From Rhodococcus globerulus NBRC 14531 (GTDB lineage: Bacteria; Actinomycetota; Actinomycetes; Mycobacteriales; Mycobacteriaceae), in NCBI RefSeq assembly GCF_001894805.1, contig NZ_BCWX01000001.1, positions 1,364,001-1,428,000 of the forward strand: a stretch of DNA of 64,000 nt. The letters run 5' to 3'. The translations under genes were made by a program, and so were the position numbers. Shown here one piece after another: positions 1 through 8,801 of this stretch. The notes below the pieces were generated by a model, which was given only the letters and a program-made list of their open reading frames with translations, was not told the DNA's origin and searched no databases. The first letter of the stretch is position 1. Each line of letters begins with the position of its first letter.

Positions 1-639
1 TCCGACCATCCCGGCGTGATCGATTTGTTCGCGGTACTCGCGTACGGCGAGATATCAGCGTTCTATCGCTTGTCCGAGGACGCGCAGATGGCTCCTGACC
101 TGCATGGAAAGGTTGCTTTTGCCAGCATGGCGGCGGCGGAGATGGCGCACTTCGAGACGTTGAGCGCGGCTCTGACGGAACGTGGGCACGAGATCTTTGC
201 GGTCATGGATCCTTTCGTTCGCGCGCTGGACAACTACCACGCGTCGACGACTCCGTCGACGTGGATGGAATCCCTCGTGAAGGCCTATGTCGGCGACGGA
301 ATTGCCGCCGACTTCTATCGGGAAATCGGTCATTCGTTACCGGAAGACGTGGCCGAGATCGTCGAGGACGTTCTCTCCCAGACCGGGCATTCCGAATTCG
401 TGGTCCTCGAAGTGAAGGCCGCCGTGGAGTCGAGCAGCCGGGTCAAGGACCGCCTCATGCTGTGGGGACGCCGGCTGCTCGGTGAGGCGATCACGCAGGC
501 ACAGTTTGTTCTCGCGCAGCGCGACGATCTCACGGACCTGGTGATTTCCGCCTCCGGTGATCTCAACGGTGTGGTCGCATTGTTCGACGGTATGCAGGAA
601 AAGCATGCCGAGCGCATGGCCACGCTCGGACTGGTCTGA
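1..639 (+). CDS. Ferritin-like fold protein (Rv3210c-like), 5' truncated by window edge
   Basis: The frame is open from base 1 (reading S-D-H-P-G-V-I-D), so the true start lies upstream. The GTG at 16 is only the first start-like codon inside the window. At least 212 residues are visible. The protein is largely helical, with an E-M-A-H-F-E stretch near residue 47 that fits the ExxH metal-ligand pattern of ferritin-like/tRNA-hydroxylase-like proteins. It precedes a DUF3107 gene, as in the Rv3210c neighbourhood of mycobacteria. No enzymatic activity can be assigned. The family call is by recognition of pattern and synteny, not alignment. Confidence 0.75.
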   Translation, partial: SDHPGVIDLFAVLAYGEISAFYRLSEDAQMAPDLHGKVAFASMAAAEMAHFETLSAALTERGHEIFAVMDPFVRALDNYHASTTPSTWMESLVKAYVGDGIAADFYREIGHSLPEDVAEIVEDVLSQTGHSEFVVLEVKAAVESSSRVKDRLMLWGRRLLGEAITQAQFVLAQRDDLTDLVISASGDLNGVVALFDGMQEKHAERMATLGLV

Positions 640-744
640 GCCTGTTCGCTATCGGCACAGCGCGGCAGCGAGCATGTGGGAGTGATGCTGCATTAGCCTG
701 GCCAGGACAGCTGATGTATTTCACGAACAGTTCGGAGGTTGACC

Positions 745-975
745 GTGGAGGTCAAGATCGGTGTAATCGACAGCCCGCGTGAGCTCATCGTCAACAGCGA
801 ACAGACCCCGGACGAGGTTGAGGCATTGGTCTCAGGCGTCCTCGGTGGCGGCGAGCCGGTTCTTTCGCTCGTCGACGACAAGGGCCGCAAGTTCCTGGTG
901 CAGGCGAGCCGCGTCGCATATGTGGAAATCGGGCCGTCCGATATTCGCAAGGTTGGGTTTGCGCCTACCGTCTGA
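745..975 (+). CDS. DUF3107 family protein (TB9.4/Rv3208A-like)
   Basis: A small acidic protein of 76 residues beginning M-E-V-K-I-G. The GTG at 745 is chosen because GGAGG at 734-738 lies 6 bases upstream; a TTG at 739 would abut the ribosome site. It matches the small DUF3107 family found next to the Rv3208 TetR regulator in mycobacteria. Function is unknown. It faces the TetR gene across a strong bidirectional terminator. Confidence 0.85.
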   Translation: MEVKIGVIDSPRELIVNSEQTPDEVEALVSGVLGGGEPVLSLVDDKGRKFLVQASRVAYVEIGPSDIRKVGFAPTV

Positions 976-989
976 TGCGTTAGGTAAGA

Positions 990-1029
990 AAAAGGGCGGG
1001 CAGTCTCAGCTGAGACTGCCCGCCCTTTT
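990..1029. terminator. Perfect 40-bp palindromic bidirectional terminator
   Basis: A perfect inverted repeat of two 20-base arms centred between 1009 and 1010, with no forced loop. It has A-runs on the left and T-runs on the right, so it reads as an intrinsic terminator on both strands. It sits between the convergent DUF3107 and TetR genes. Confidence 0.9.
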
Positions 1030-1073
1030 CTGTAAGAAACAGGACTGCCGTAAAGATCAGGACTGCTGTGTCT

Positions 1074-1826
<753 letters not shown>

Positions 1827-1996
1827 TCAGCCGTAGCTGCATGAACGATACCGTGTGTCGCGCGCTCGCGTTTTTTCGTCTCGGCAAGCGGAACCTCGCG
1901 CGGCGTGATGTGGTGGATGGCACATCTGACACGCCCTTGCCTGCGGGTTTCGTGCGGTCGGAGCCTGCCGCTTGCGGGATGTGAGATTCTGGAGCC

Positions 1997-3121
1997 GTGA
2001 CTGACCCAGGGGGACCGCGCATGCGTGGACGAACTACGCAGAACCCTGACCGTGACGAGCTTCGAATGCGCAGCGGAGTGAGCGAGCCGTGGGGCAACCA
2101 AGACGGTGAGAGCCGTGCGCACGAGGACCGGATGTACGGAGAGCGCGACTACCGAGGAATTGCGTCGCACCAGCCGTTGCGAGCGCAGTGGGATCCCACG
2201 AAGAGGCAGGTGGGCAAGACCCCACGCACCCCACGGCCGGATCGCAGTGCCCGTAAGCAGAGTCGGCTCGGCAAGTTCGTTGCGACGTACGGGTGGCGTG
2301 CGTACGCGATTCCCGTGCTCGCGATTCTGACGATTTTTGTCATCTTCGACGCTCTGCGTGCGGACCCCGTCACGGATTCCTCGTCGTCTACGACGGCTAC
2401 TGCCGACCTCGCGCACAGCACCGACGGGACCGATGTCATCGGGGCTCCGCCGGCTGCGGACGGCGAGTTCGCGGCATCGATACCGTCCGGAGCACTTCCG
2501 GATGGGGGACCGTTTGCGGTCACCGGTGGTGGCACGTGGCACATAGTCCCCGGAACTACGGGCAAGGTCGGGCAGGGCACCGAGCGTGAGTTCACGTACA
2601 CCGTCGAAATCGAGGACGGCGTCGACACCACCGGATTCGGCGGCGACGAGTCGTACGGCCGGATGATCGATCAGACGCTGGCCAATCCCAAGAGTTGGAC
2701 CAACGATCCGAAGGTCGCATTCCGGCGTATCGATTCCGGTTCGCCCGATTTTCGCATCTCGTTGACTTCTCAGATGACCATTCGCGACGGCTGTGGATAC
2801 GAGATCGAACTCGAAGGCTCGTGCTACAACCCGGGTATGGATCGAGTCCTGCTCAACGAGCCGCGATGGGTTCGCGGAGCAATCTCGTTCCAGGGTGACA
2901 TCGGTTCGTACCGGCAGTATCAGATCAACCACGAAGTCGGCCATGCCATTGGATACGCCCAACATCAGCCGTGCGAAACCGAAGGTGGTTTGGCGCCGAT
3001 CATGATGCAGCAGACGTTCGGAACCGCCAATAACGACATCGCGGTCCTCGATCCCGACGGCGTCGTACCGATGAACGGACTGACCTGCCGTTTCAATCCG
3101 TGGCCGTATCCGAGAGCGTAA
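1997..3121 (+). CDS. DUF3152 membrane-anchored putative zinc metalloprotease
   Basis: A 374-residue frame from GTG 1997 (ATG 2021 is an alternative). It has a basic, low-complexity N-terminus, one transmembrane helix around residues 98-115 (A-I-P-V-L-A-I-L-T-I-F-V-I-F), then an exported C-terminal domain. H-E-V-G-H followed by A-I-G-Y-A-Q-H near residue 312 is an extended HExxHxxGxxH zinc site of the metzincin type, consistent with DUF3152. It ends 24 bases before moeZ, so the two are probably cotranscribed. The substrate is unknown; peptidase activity is inferred from the motif. Confidence 0.85.
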   Translation: MTDPGGPRMRGRTTQNPDRDELRMRSGVSEPWGNQDGESRAHEDRMYGERDYRGIASHQPLRAQWDPTKRQVGKTPRTPRPDRSARKQSRLGKFVATYGWRAYAIPVLAILTIFVIFDALRADPVTDSSSSTTATADLAHSTDGTDVIGAPPAADGEFAASIPSGALPDGGPFAVTGGGTWHIVPGTTGKVGQGTEREFTYTVEIEDGVDTTGFGGDESYGRMIDQTLANPKSWTNDPKVAFRRIDSGSPDFRISLTSQMTIRDGCGYEIELEGSCYNPGMDRVLLNEPRWVRGAISFQGDIGSYRQYQINHEVGHAIGYAQHQPCETEGGLAPIMMQQTFGTANNDIAVLDPDGVVPMNGLTCRFNPWPYPRA

Positions 3122-3144
3122 GTAGATAATTCAGGAGTTCGTTC

Positions 3145-4332
3145 GTGTCCGCATCACCCGTCGTCCTGCCACCTCTGGTGGAGCCTGCCGCTGAGTTGAG
3201 CCGGGAAGAAGTCGCGAGGTACAGCCGGCATCTGATCATTCCGAACGTCGGGATGTCGGGTCAGAAGCGGCTCAAGAACGCGAAGGTCCTGTTCATCGGT
3301 GCCGGCGGACTCGGCTCGCCGGCATTGCTCTACCTCGCTGCGGCGGGGGTGGGAACGATCGGCATCGTCGATTTCGACGAAGTCGACATGTCGAACTTGC
3401 AACGGCAGGTCATTCACGGCCGCTCGGACGTCGGCCGCTCCAAGGCGGTCAGTGCGCGCGAGTCGATCCTCGAGATCAACGACCACGTCGACGTGCGCTT
3501 GCACGAGTTCCGCCTGGACAACTCCAACGCGGTCGAACTGTTCGCCGAGTACGACCTGATCCTCGACGGCACGGACAACTTCGCGACGCGGTACCTCGTC
3601 AACGATGCCGCCGTCATCGCCGGTAAGCCGTACGTGTGGGGTTCGATTTATCGCTTCGAAGGCCAGGTCTCCGTGTTCTGGGAAGACGCGCCGGGCGGTG
3701 TGGGCCTGAACTATCGGGACCTGTACCCCGAAGCTCCGCCGCCAGGCATGGTGCCGTCGTGTGCGGAGGGTGGTGTGCTCGGTGTCCTGCCGGCGACTGT
3801 GGGTTCGATCATGGCCACGGAGGCCGTGAAACTGATCACGGGAATCGGCGAACCGTTGCTCGGTCGCCTGATGATGTACGACGCGTTGTCGATGACATTC
3901 CGCACAATTCGGTTGCAACGTGACCCGTCGCGGGCGCCGGTGACGGAACTGATCGATTACGACGAGTTCTGCGGTGTGGTGTCCGAGGAGACGAGCGCGG
4001 CAGTGGCGCAGTCGACGATCACGGCGACGGAACTCGCGCAGCTGATCGAGAGCGGTCGCGAGTTGCAGCTCGTTGACGTGCGAGAACCCGTCGAGTGGGA
4101 CATCATGCACCTGCCGGGGGCGGTTCTGATTCCGAAGGGCCGGATTGTCTCGGGTGAAGCGTTGGCGTCGTTGCCGCAGAACAAGCAGATAGTTCTGTAC
4201 TGCAAAACCGGTATCCGGTCGGCTGAGGCGCTTGCCGTCCTCAAGAGCGCCGGGTTCGCGGATGCCGTTCATGTGCAGGGCGGCGCGGTCGCGTGGGCGA
4301 AACAGGTGGATACTTCTCTGCCCCTCTACTAG
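3145..4332 (+). CDS. moeZ: Adenylyltransferase/sulfurtransferase MoeZ
   Basis: 395 residues starting at GTG 3145, with AGGAG at 3133-3137. The N-terminal E1-like ThiF/MoeB domain has G-A-G-G-L-G nucleotide-binding near residue 52 and the P-S-C-A-E-G-G-V-L-G block near 203. The C-terminal rhodanese domain carries the active-site loop Y-C-K-T-G-I-R-S near residue 352. Proteins of this fusion type activate and thiolate small sulfur carriers such as MoaD and CysO, feeding molybdopterin and cysteine synthesis. The two CxxC zinc pairs of E. coli MoeB are not visible. The gene sits between DUF3152 and a TIGR02569-like gene, as in mycobacteria. Confidence 0.93.
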   Translation: MSASPVVLPPLVEPAAELSREEVARYSRHLIIPNVGMSGQKRLKNAKVLFIGAGGLGSPALLYLAAAGVGTIGIVDFDEVDMSNLQRQVIHGRSDVGRSKAVSARESILEINDHVDVRLHEFRLDNSNAVELFAEYDLILDGTDNFATRYLVNDAAVIAGKPYVWGSIYRFEGQVSVFWEDAPGGVGLNYRDLYPEAPPPGMVPSCAEGGVLGVLPATVGSIMATEAVKLITGIGEPLLGRLMMYDALSMTFRTIRLQRDPSRAPVTELIDYDEFCGVVSEETSAAVAQSTITATELAQLIESGRELQLVDVREPVEWDIMHLPGAVLIPKGRIVSGEALASLPQNKQIVLYCKTGIRSAEALAVLKSAGFADAVHVQGGAVAWAKQVDTSLPLY

Positions 4333-4376
4333 GCGTGCCTTGCACCCCGTAGCGGGTTCGCACCGGTAGCGTTGGG

Positions 4377-5234
4377 GTGGTGAGCACAGGCCAACCTCCC
4401 CAACACGTGTGCTCCACCTTCGGCCTCCGCGAAGTCGAGCCCATCCCACTCGGTGCGGATTGGGACGGCGGTTGGTTGTGTGGAGACGTCGTCCTCTCTG
4501 CCGTCGCGGATCATGCGCGCGCGGCCTGGTCGGCAAAAGTGCGCGAGAATCTCGAAGTCGACGGGGTGCGTTTGGCCCGTCCGGTCCGATCCACCGACGG
4601 CAGGTATGTCGTATCCGGTTGGCGCGCCGACACTTTCATCGTCGGAACGCCTGAACCGCGGCACGACGAGGTTGTGTCCATGTCGTGCAGGCTCCACGCT
4701 GCTACGGCATCGCTGGAGCGTCCGCGATTCCTGGCGCAGCCCCCGGTCCCACCGTGGGCGGAGGTCGACGTGTTTGTTGCCGCTGACCGCGCGGCCTGGG
4801 AAACGGTTCCGCTGAGAATTGCGAAGGGCGTCGAGCAGCTCGAGTCGCCGACTCCCGACGGGCGAAAGAGCCTCGAACTGATCGCGGGTCTGGCCACTCT
4901 CCGCAAACCGGTTCAGAGTCCTGATCAATTGGTGCACGGTGATCTGTTCGGCACCGTCCTGTTCTCGGGCAGCATGGCTCCCGGGATCACCGACATCACG
5001 CCGTACTGGCGACCGGCGGCCTGGGCCGCAGCTGTCGCGGTTGTCGACGCCATCTCGTGGGGCGGCGCCGACGAGGCTCTGGTCGGCCGGTGGGAGGATC
5101 TGCCGGAGTGGCCGCAGATGCTGCTTCGAGCCGTGATGTTCCGATTGGCTGTTCATGTTCTGCATCCCCGGTCGACGGCGGACGCGTTTCCCGGTCTGGC
5201 CCGAACCTCCGATATCGTCCGGTTGCTTCTCTAG
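4377..5234 (+). CDS. TIGR02569-like actinobacterial conserved protein (Rv3205c-like)
   Basis: 285 residues from GTG 4377 (GTG 4380 is equally possible), 44 bases after moeZ on the same strand. A V-H-G-D-L-F-G-T-V-L-F stretch near residue 186 resembles the catalytic loop of aminoglycoside phosphotransferase-like kinases, but the rest of a kinase active site is not evident. The protein belongs with a family I know only from actinobacteria downstream of moeZ. Function is unknown. Confidence 0.75.
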   Translation: MVSTGQPPQHVCSTFGLREVEPIPLGADWDGGWLCGDVVLSAVADHARAAWSAKVRENLEVDGVRLARPVRSTDGRYVVSGWRADTFIVGTPEPRHDEVVSMSCRLHAATASLERPRFLAQPPVPPWAEVDVFVAADRAAWETVPLRIAKGVEQLESPTPDGRKSLELIAGLATLRKPVQSPDQLVHGDLFGTVLFSGSMAPGITDITPYWRPAAWAAAVAVVDAISWGGADEALVGRWEDLPEWPQMLLRAVMFRLAVHVLHPRSTADAFPGLARTSDIVRLLL

Positions 5235-5243
5235 CTCGCGTGG

Positions 5244-5909
5244 TCAGCCGAAGTCGGCGACCAGACCTTCGAACAGATCACGCGCTGCATCCGATGCGGC
5301 CCGTGTATCGCCCGCGATGACCGCCGTCACGAGGTTCTGATGCCGGCTGTGGAATCCTTCTCCGGTGGCGTCGATGTGCTGATGGATCGTTGATTCGATG
5401 ACGGGCAGCAGGGAATCGTAGAACTCCAGGTACACCGCATTGTGGCTGGCTGCGACAATCGCGCGGTGCAGTGCCGCGTCGGCCACGGCGGCCGCTGTGG
5501 TGTCGTGACCCTCCCAGGTTGCTGCCCGGACCGCGAGTAGGCGTGTCAGTTCGGCGACGTCGTCATCGGTGCGCCGGGCGGCGGCGAGTGTCGCAGCGGT
5601 GATGTCGAGTGCTCGACGCAGTTCGAGTACGTCGCGCTCGTGCGCTCCGGCGAAGTAGTTGCCGAGGGTGCCACCGAGATCGGTGAGTGCCACAACGTAG
5701 GTTCCCGAGCCCTGTCGGCGCTCGAGCATGCCCGCGTGCACGAGTGCTTGCACAGCCTCGCGCACGGTGTTCCGCCCGGTGCCGGTCAGTTCGGTCAGTT
5801 CGGGTTCGGTGGGAATCCTTGTTCCGACGGGCCACGTTCCGCTCCGTATTTCGTCGCGGAGTTGTTCGGTGACCTGTGAGATGAGGCTGGCGCGTCGAAC
5901 TGGTTGCAC
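5244..5909 (-). CDS. GntR family regulator, FadR/FCD subfamily
   Basis: 221 residues from GTG 5909, with GAGGAA just upstream on the minus strand. The N-terminal winged helix (L-R-D-E-I-R-S-G-T-W-P-V-G-T-R-I-P-T-E, then R-N-T-V-R-E-A-V) spans about residues 10-75, and a helical FCD effector domain follows. It is divergent from an MFS transporter across about 90 bases, so it most likely controls that transporter in response to a small acid or amine. The effector is not known. It converges closely with the TIGR02569-like gene (9-base gap). Confidence 0.9.
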   Translation of the reverse strand: MQPVRRASLISQVTEQLRDEIRSGTWPVGTRIPTEPELTELTGTGRNTVREAVQALVHAGMLERRQGSGTYVVALTDLGGTLGNYFAGAHERDVLELRRALDITAATLAAARRTDDDVAELTRLLAVRAATWEGHDTTAAAVADAALHRAIVAASHNAVYLEFYDSLLPVIESTIHQHIDATGEGFHSRHQNLVTAVIAGDTRAASDAARDLFEGLVADFG

Positions 5910-5999
5910 GTGGTGTTCCTCGGTTTCCGGTAACTGATCGGTGGTGACGCTAGATTATCTCCCTTGTGTCATTTCGTCCGGTCATCCTATGATTTCTCG

Positions 6000-7229
6000 G
6001 TGACTGCTCAACTGGAGAGAACAGAACGCCGCCCGCTCGTCAAAGGCCGTGTGCTCGTATTCGCTGCCATCGCGATGTCTGCGCTCGTACTGCGACTTGC
6101 GGTGACGTCGTTCTCTCCGCTTGCGTCGCAGATCCAAGACGAGTTCGGTTTCTCCGGTTCGGTGGTCGGTGTCTTCGGGATGGTGCCGACGGCGATGTTC
6201 GCCGTCTTCGGTCTGCTCACGCCTGCCCTGGCCAAGCGCCTCGGCCTCGAACGCACCGCGTTGCTGGCCATGATCATGGCTGCCGTCGGAATGCTGTTGC
6301 GCGCCATGATGTCTCAGACGTGGTCGTTGCTGGCCCTTTCGGCTCTCGCGTTGGCGGGCATGGGTATCGGCAATGTCGTGATCCCGCCGTTGGTCAAGCG
6401 ATACTTCTCCGATCGTCTTGCCACCATGAGTTCGGTCTACATCGTCGCCGTGCAGATCGGCACCATCGTTCCGGCATTTGTCGCGGTTCCCGTGGCCGAC
6501 GCCTTCGGATGGCGGTTCTCCATCGGATGGTGGGCTGCATTCGGCTTTGCCGCGGCCGTACCGTGGCTGATCACCCTGGCACGCTCGCGGAAAGCCGAAG
6601 CCGAGACAGTTGTTGCACCGGCAGTCGACGCGAGTCGCCGCGGTCAGGTGTGGCGTTCACCCGTAGCGTGGGGGATGGCCGGCATGTTCGGTATGACCTC
6701 GCTGATCACGTACTCGATGTTCACCTGGATTCCGTCGATCCTCGCCGACGCCGGTGCCAGTGATGCCTTCGGTGGAACCATGGTCGGAGTCTTCTCGGTG
6801 ATGGGTCTGGTCGCGGCTTTCGGTGCGCCGACGCTCTGCGCTCGTATCGCTAATCCGTTCCCCGTGGTGATCGCCTGTGCTGCTTGCTATCTGATCGGCT
6901 TTGCCGGCCTGTACTTCGCGCCGATGGCCGCGCCGATCGTCTGGGTTGTCGTTCTGGGTCTTGGTCCGAGTACGTTCCCGATGGCGCTGACGCTGATCAA
7001 CCTCCGCACTCGTTCGCACGTCGGATCATCGGCATTGTCCGGCTTCACGCAGGGCATCGGTTACACAGTGGCATGCCTCGGACCGTTGCTGTTCGGCGTG
7101 TTTCACGATGCGACGGATGGATATGCGGCCCCCTTCGGACTGCTCGTCGTTGCCGTCGTCGTAGTGCTGGTCGGTGCATATCAGGCCTGCAAGCCGCGGA
7201 TGCTCGAGGACTCCTGGCACGCCCGATAG
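6000..7229 (+). CDS. MFS transporter, CynX/NimT-like
   Basis: 409 residues with about twelve hydrophobic helices, including A-I-A-M-S-A-L-V-L-R-L-A-V-T at the start of TM1 and the motif-A-like L-A-K-R-L-G-L between TM2 and TM3. GTG 6000 gives M-T-A-Q-L-E-R; upstream in-frame codons (TTG 5964) lack support. The overall pattern resembles the CynX/NimT cyanate or nitroimidazole transporter group, but substrate specificity is not predictable. It is divergent from a GntR regulator and lies 118 bases before narK. Confidence 0.82.
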   Translation: MTAQLERTERRPLVKGRVLVFAAIAMSALVLRLAVTSFSPLASQIQDEFGFSGSVVGVFGMVPTAMFAVFGLLTPALAKRLGLERTALLAMIMAAVGMLLRAMMSQTWSLLALSALALAGMGIGNVVIPPLVKRYFSDRLATMSSVYIVAVQIGTIVPAFVAVPVADAFGWRFSIGWWAAFGFAAAVPWLITLARSRKAEAETVVAPAVDASRRGQVWRSPVAWGMAGMFGMTSLITYSMFTWIPSILADAGASDAFGGTMVGVFSVMGLVAAFGAPTLCARIANPFPVVIACAACYLIGFAGLYFAPMAAPIVWVVVLGLGPSTFPMALTLINLRTRSHVGSSALSGFTQGIGYTVACLGPLLFGVFHDATDGYAAPFGLLVVAVVVVLVGAYQACKPRMLEDSWHAR

Positions 7230-7347
7230 TCCTCACATCAAGTCCTGTTACCGGGTGAGGATCAATTGACTTCTCGGTCACCGCGCGCAGCACCGGCGCA
7301 ATAACCGTTTTCTACCTTTAGGTCTCCCACACATTCAGGAGGCCCTG

Positions 7348-8745
7348 GTGAGTCATTACATCGAGCATTGGGATGCAGAGGACGTCGACGCCTGGGAATC
7401 CGGCGGCAAGGACATCGCGAAGCGAAACCTGATCTGGTCAGTGGTAGCCGAACACGTCGGCTTCTCGATCTGGTCGATCTGGTCCGTCATGGTGTTGTTC
7501 ATGCCCACTGATATCTACGGCATCGACGCGGCCGGAAAGTTCTTCCTCGTTGCGGTTCCCACCTTGGTGGGTTCCATCCTCCGCATTCCGTACACGGTTG
7601 CCACCGCGCGTTTCGGCGGTCGCAACTGGACCGTCATGAGTGCGCTGTTCCTTTTCATACCAACACTTCTCACGCTGTACCTGATGATGAACCCGGGTGC
7701 GTCGTACACCACGTTCATGTTGGTGGCGGCTACCGCAGGCATCGGCGGCGGTAACTTCGCGTCGTCGATGACCAACATCAACGCCTTCTACCCGCAGCGG
7801 CTCAAGGGATGGGCGCTCGGTCTCAACGCGGGCGGCGGCAACATCGGTGTTCCGATGATCCAGCTGATCGGCCTGTTGGTGATCGCCACCGTCGGTAACC
7901 GTGCGCCGTGGATCGTGTGCGCCATCTACCTCGTGTTCATCGCGGCTGCTGCCGTCGGTGCTGCACTGTTCATGGACAACCTGGGTAACCAGAAGTCTGA
8001 CCTGCGCTCGATGGCCACGGCGCTGAAGTTCTCCGAGTCCTGGGTGATCAGCTTCCTGTACATCGGCACGTTCGGTTCGTTCATCGGATTCAGCTTCGCC
8101 TTCGGTCAGGTTCTGCAGATCAACTTCCTCGCCGGCGGTGCCACTCCGGCCGCGGCGGCGCTGCATGCAGCCCAGATCGCCTTCATCGGTCCTCTCCTCG
8201 GTTCGATCGCTCGCCCCCTCGGCGGCAAACTCGCCGACCGGATCGGCGGCGGAAAGATCACGATGTGGACGTTTGTCGGCATGGCCTTCGCGGCATCGGT
8301 CCTCGTGACGGCCGGGACGATGGACGACAACACCGCAGGCGTTGCAAGTGCCGGGATCATGGTGACGTTCGTTCTCGGATTCATCGCACTGTTCCTGCTC
8401 TCGGGCATCGGCAACGGATCGGTCTACAAGATGATCCCCGCGATCTTCGAGGCGAAGGCGCAGAGCTTCGACCACATGGATCGGGCGGAGAAGGCAACGT
8501 GGTCGCGCAGTATTTCCGGTGCTCTCATCGGATTTGCCGGTGCGGTAGGCGGTTTGGGCGGTGTCGGCATCAACCTGGTGCTGCGCGCGTCGTACACCAG
8601 CCCCGCGAAGTCGGCGACGATGGCGTTCTGGGTGTTCCTCGCCTTCTACATCGCCTGCATCGCAGTGACCTGGTTCGTCTTCCTGCGCAAGCCGTCCACG
8701 CTCACTACAGACGTCGACGACGCGAAGGTTGCGGTCACGGCATAA
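7348..8745 (+). CDS. narK: Nitrate/nitrite transporter NarK (MFS)
   Basis: 465 residues from GTG 7348, with AGGAGG at 7337-7342. It has twelve predicted membrane helices and the glycine-rich nitrate-signature-like segments (A-A-T-A-G-I-G-G-G-N-F-A-S-S and N-A-G-G-G-N-I-G-V) typical of NarK/NasA. It exchanges nitrate and nitrite across the cytoplasmic membrane. It directly precedes nirB (56-base gap) and is probably in one operon with nirBD. No nitrate reductase gene is present in the window, so either nitrite is the imported substrate or the reductase is elsewhere. Confidence 0.92.
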   Translation: MSHYIEHWDAEDVDAWESGGKDIAKRNLIWSVVAEHVGFSIWSIWSVMVLFMPTDIYGIDAAGKFFLVAVPTLVGSILRIPYTVATARFGGRNWTVMSALFLFIPTLLTLYLMMNPGASYTTFMLVAATAGIGGGNFASSMTNINAFYPQRLKGWALGLNAGGGNIGVPMIQLIGLLVIATVGNRAPWIVCAIYLVFIAAAAVGAALFMDNLGNQKSDLRSMATALKFSESWVISFLYIGTFGSFIGFSFAFGQVLQINFLAGGATPAAAALHAAQIAFIGPLLGSIARPLGGKLADRIGGGKITMWTFVGMAFAASVLVTAGTMDDNTAGVASAGIMVTFVLGFIALFLLSGIGNGSVYKMIPAIFEAKAQSFDHMDRAEKATWSRSISGALIGFAGAVGGLGGVGINLVLRASYTSPAKSATMAFWVFLAFYIACIAVTWFVFLRKPSTLTTDVDDAKVAVTA

Positions 8746-8801
8746 CGCCCGGCTCGCAGAATCTCCAGAACTCTCTCGTTACATCAGGAAGTAGGCGCGT
8801 C

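Noticed and set aside
7231-7260. CCTCAC...GTGAGG inverted repeat after the MFS gene as a terminator
   Set aside because: Six-base arms, an 18-base loop and no T-tract; too weak to call.
8265-8801. In-frame extension of nirB into narK, giving a 1012-residue frame
   Set aside because: It overlaps narK in another frame, and the conserved nucleotide-binding start M-S-K-S-V-V-V-I-G lies at ATG 8802 behind a ribosome site.
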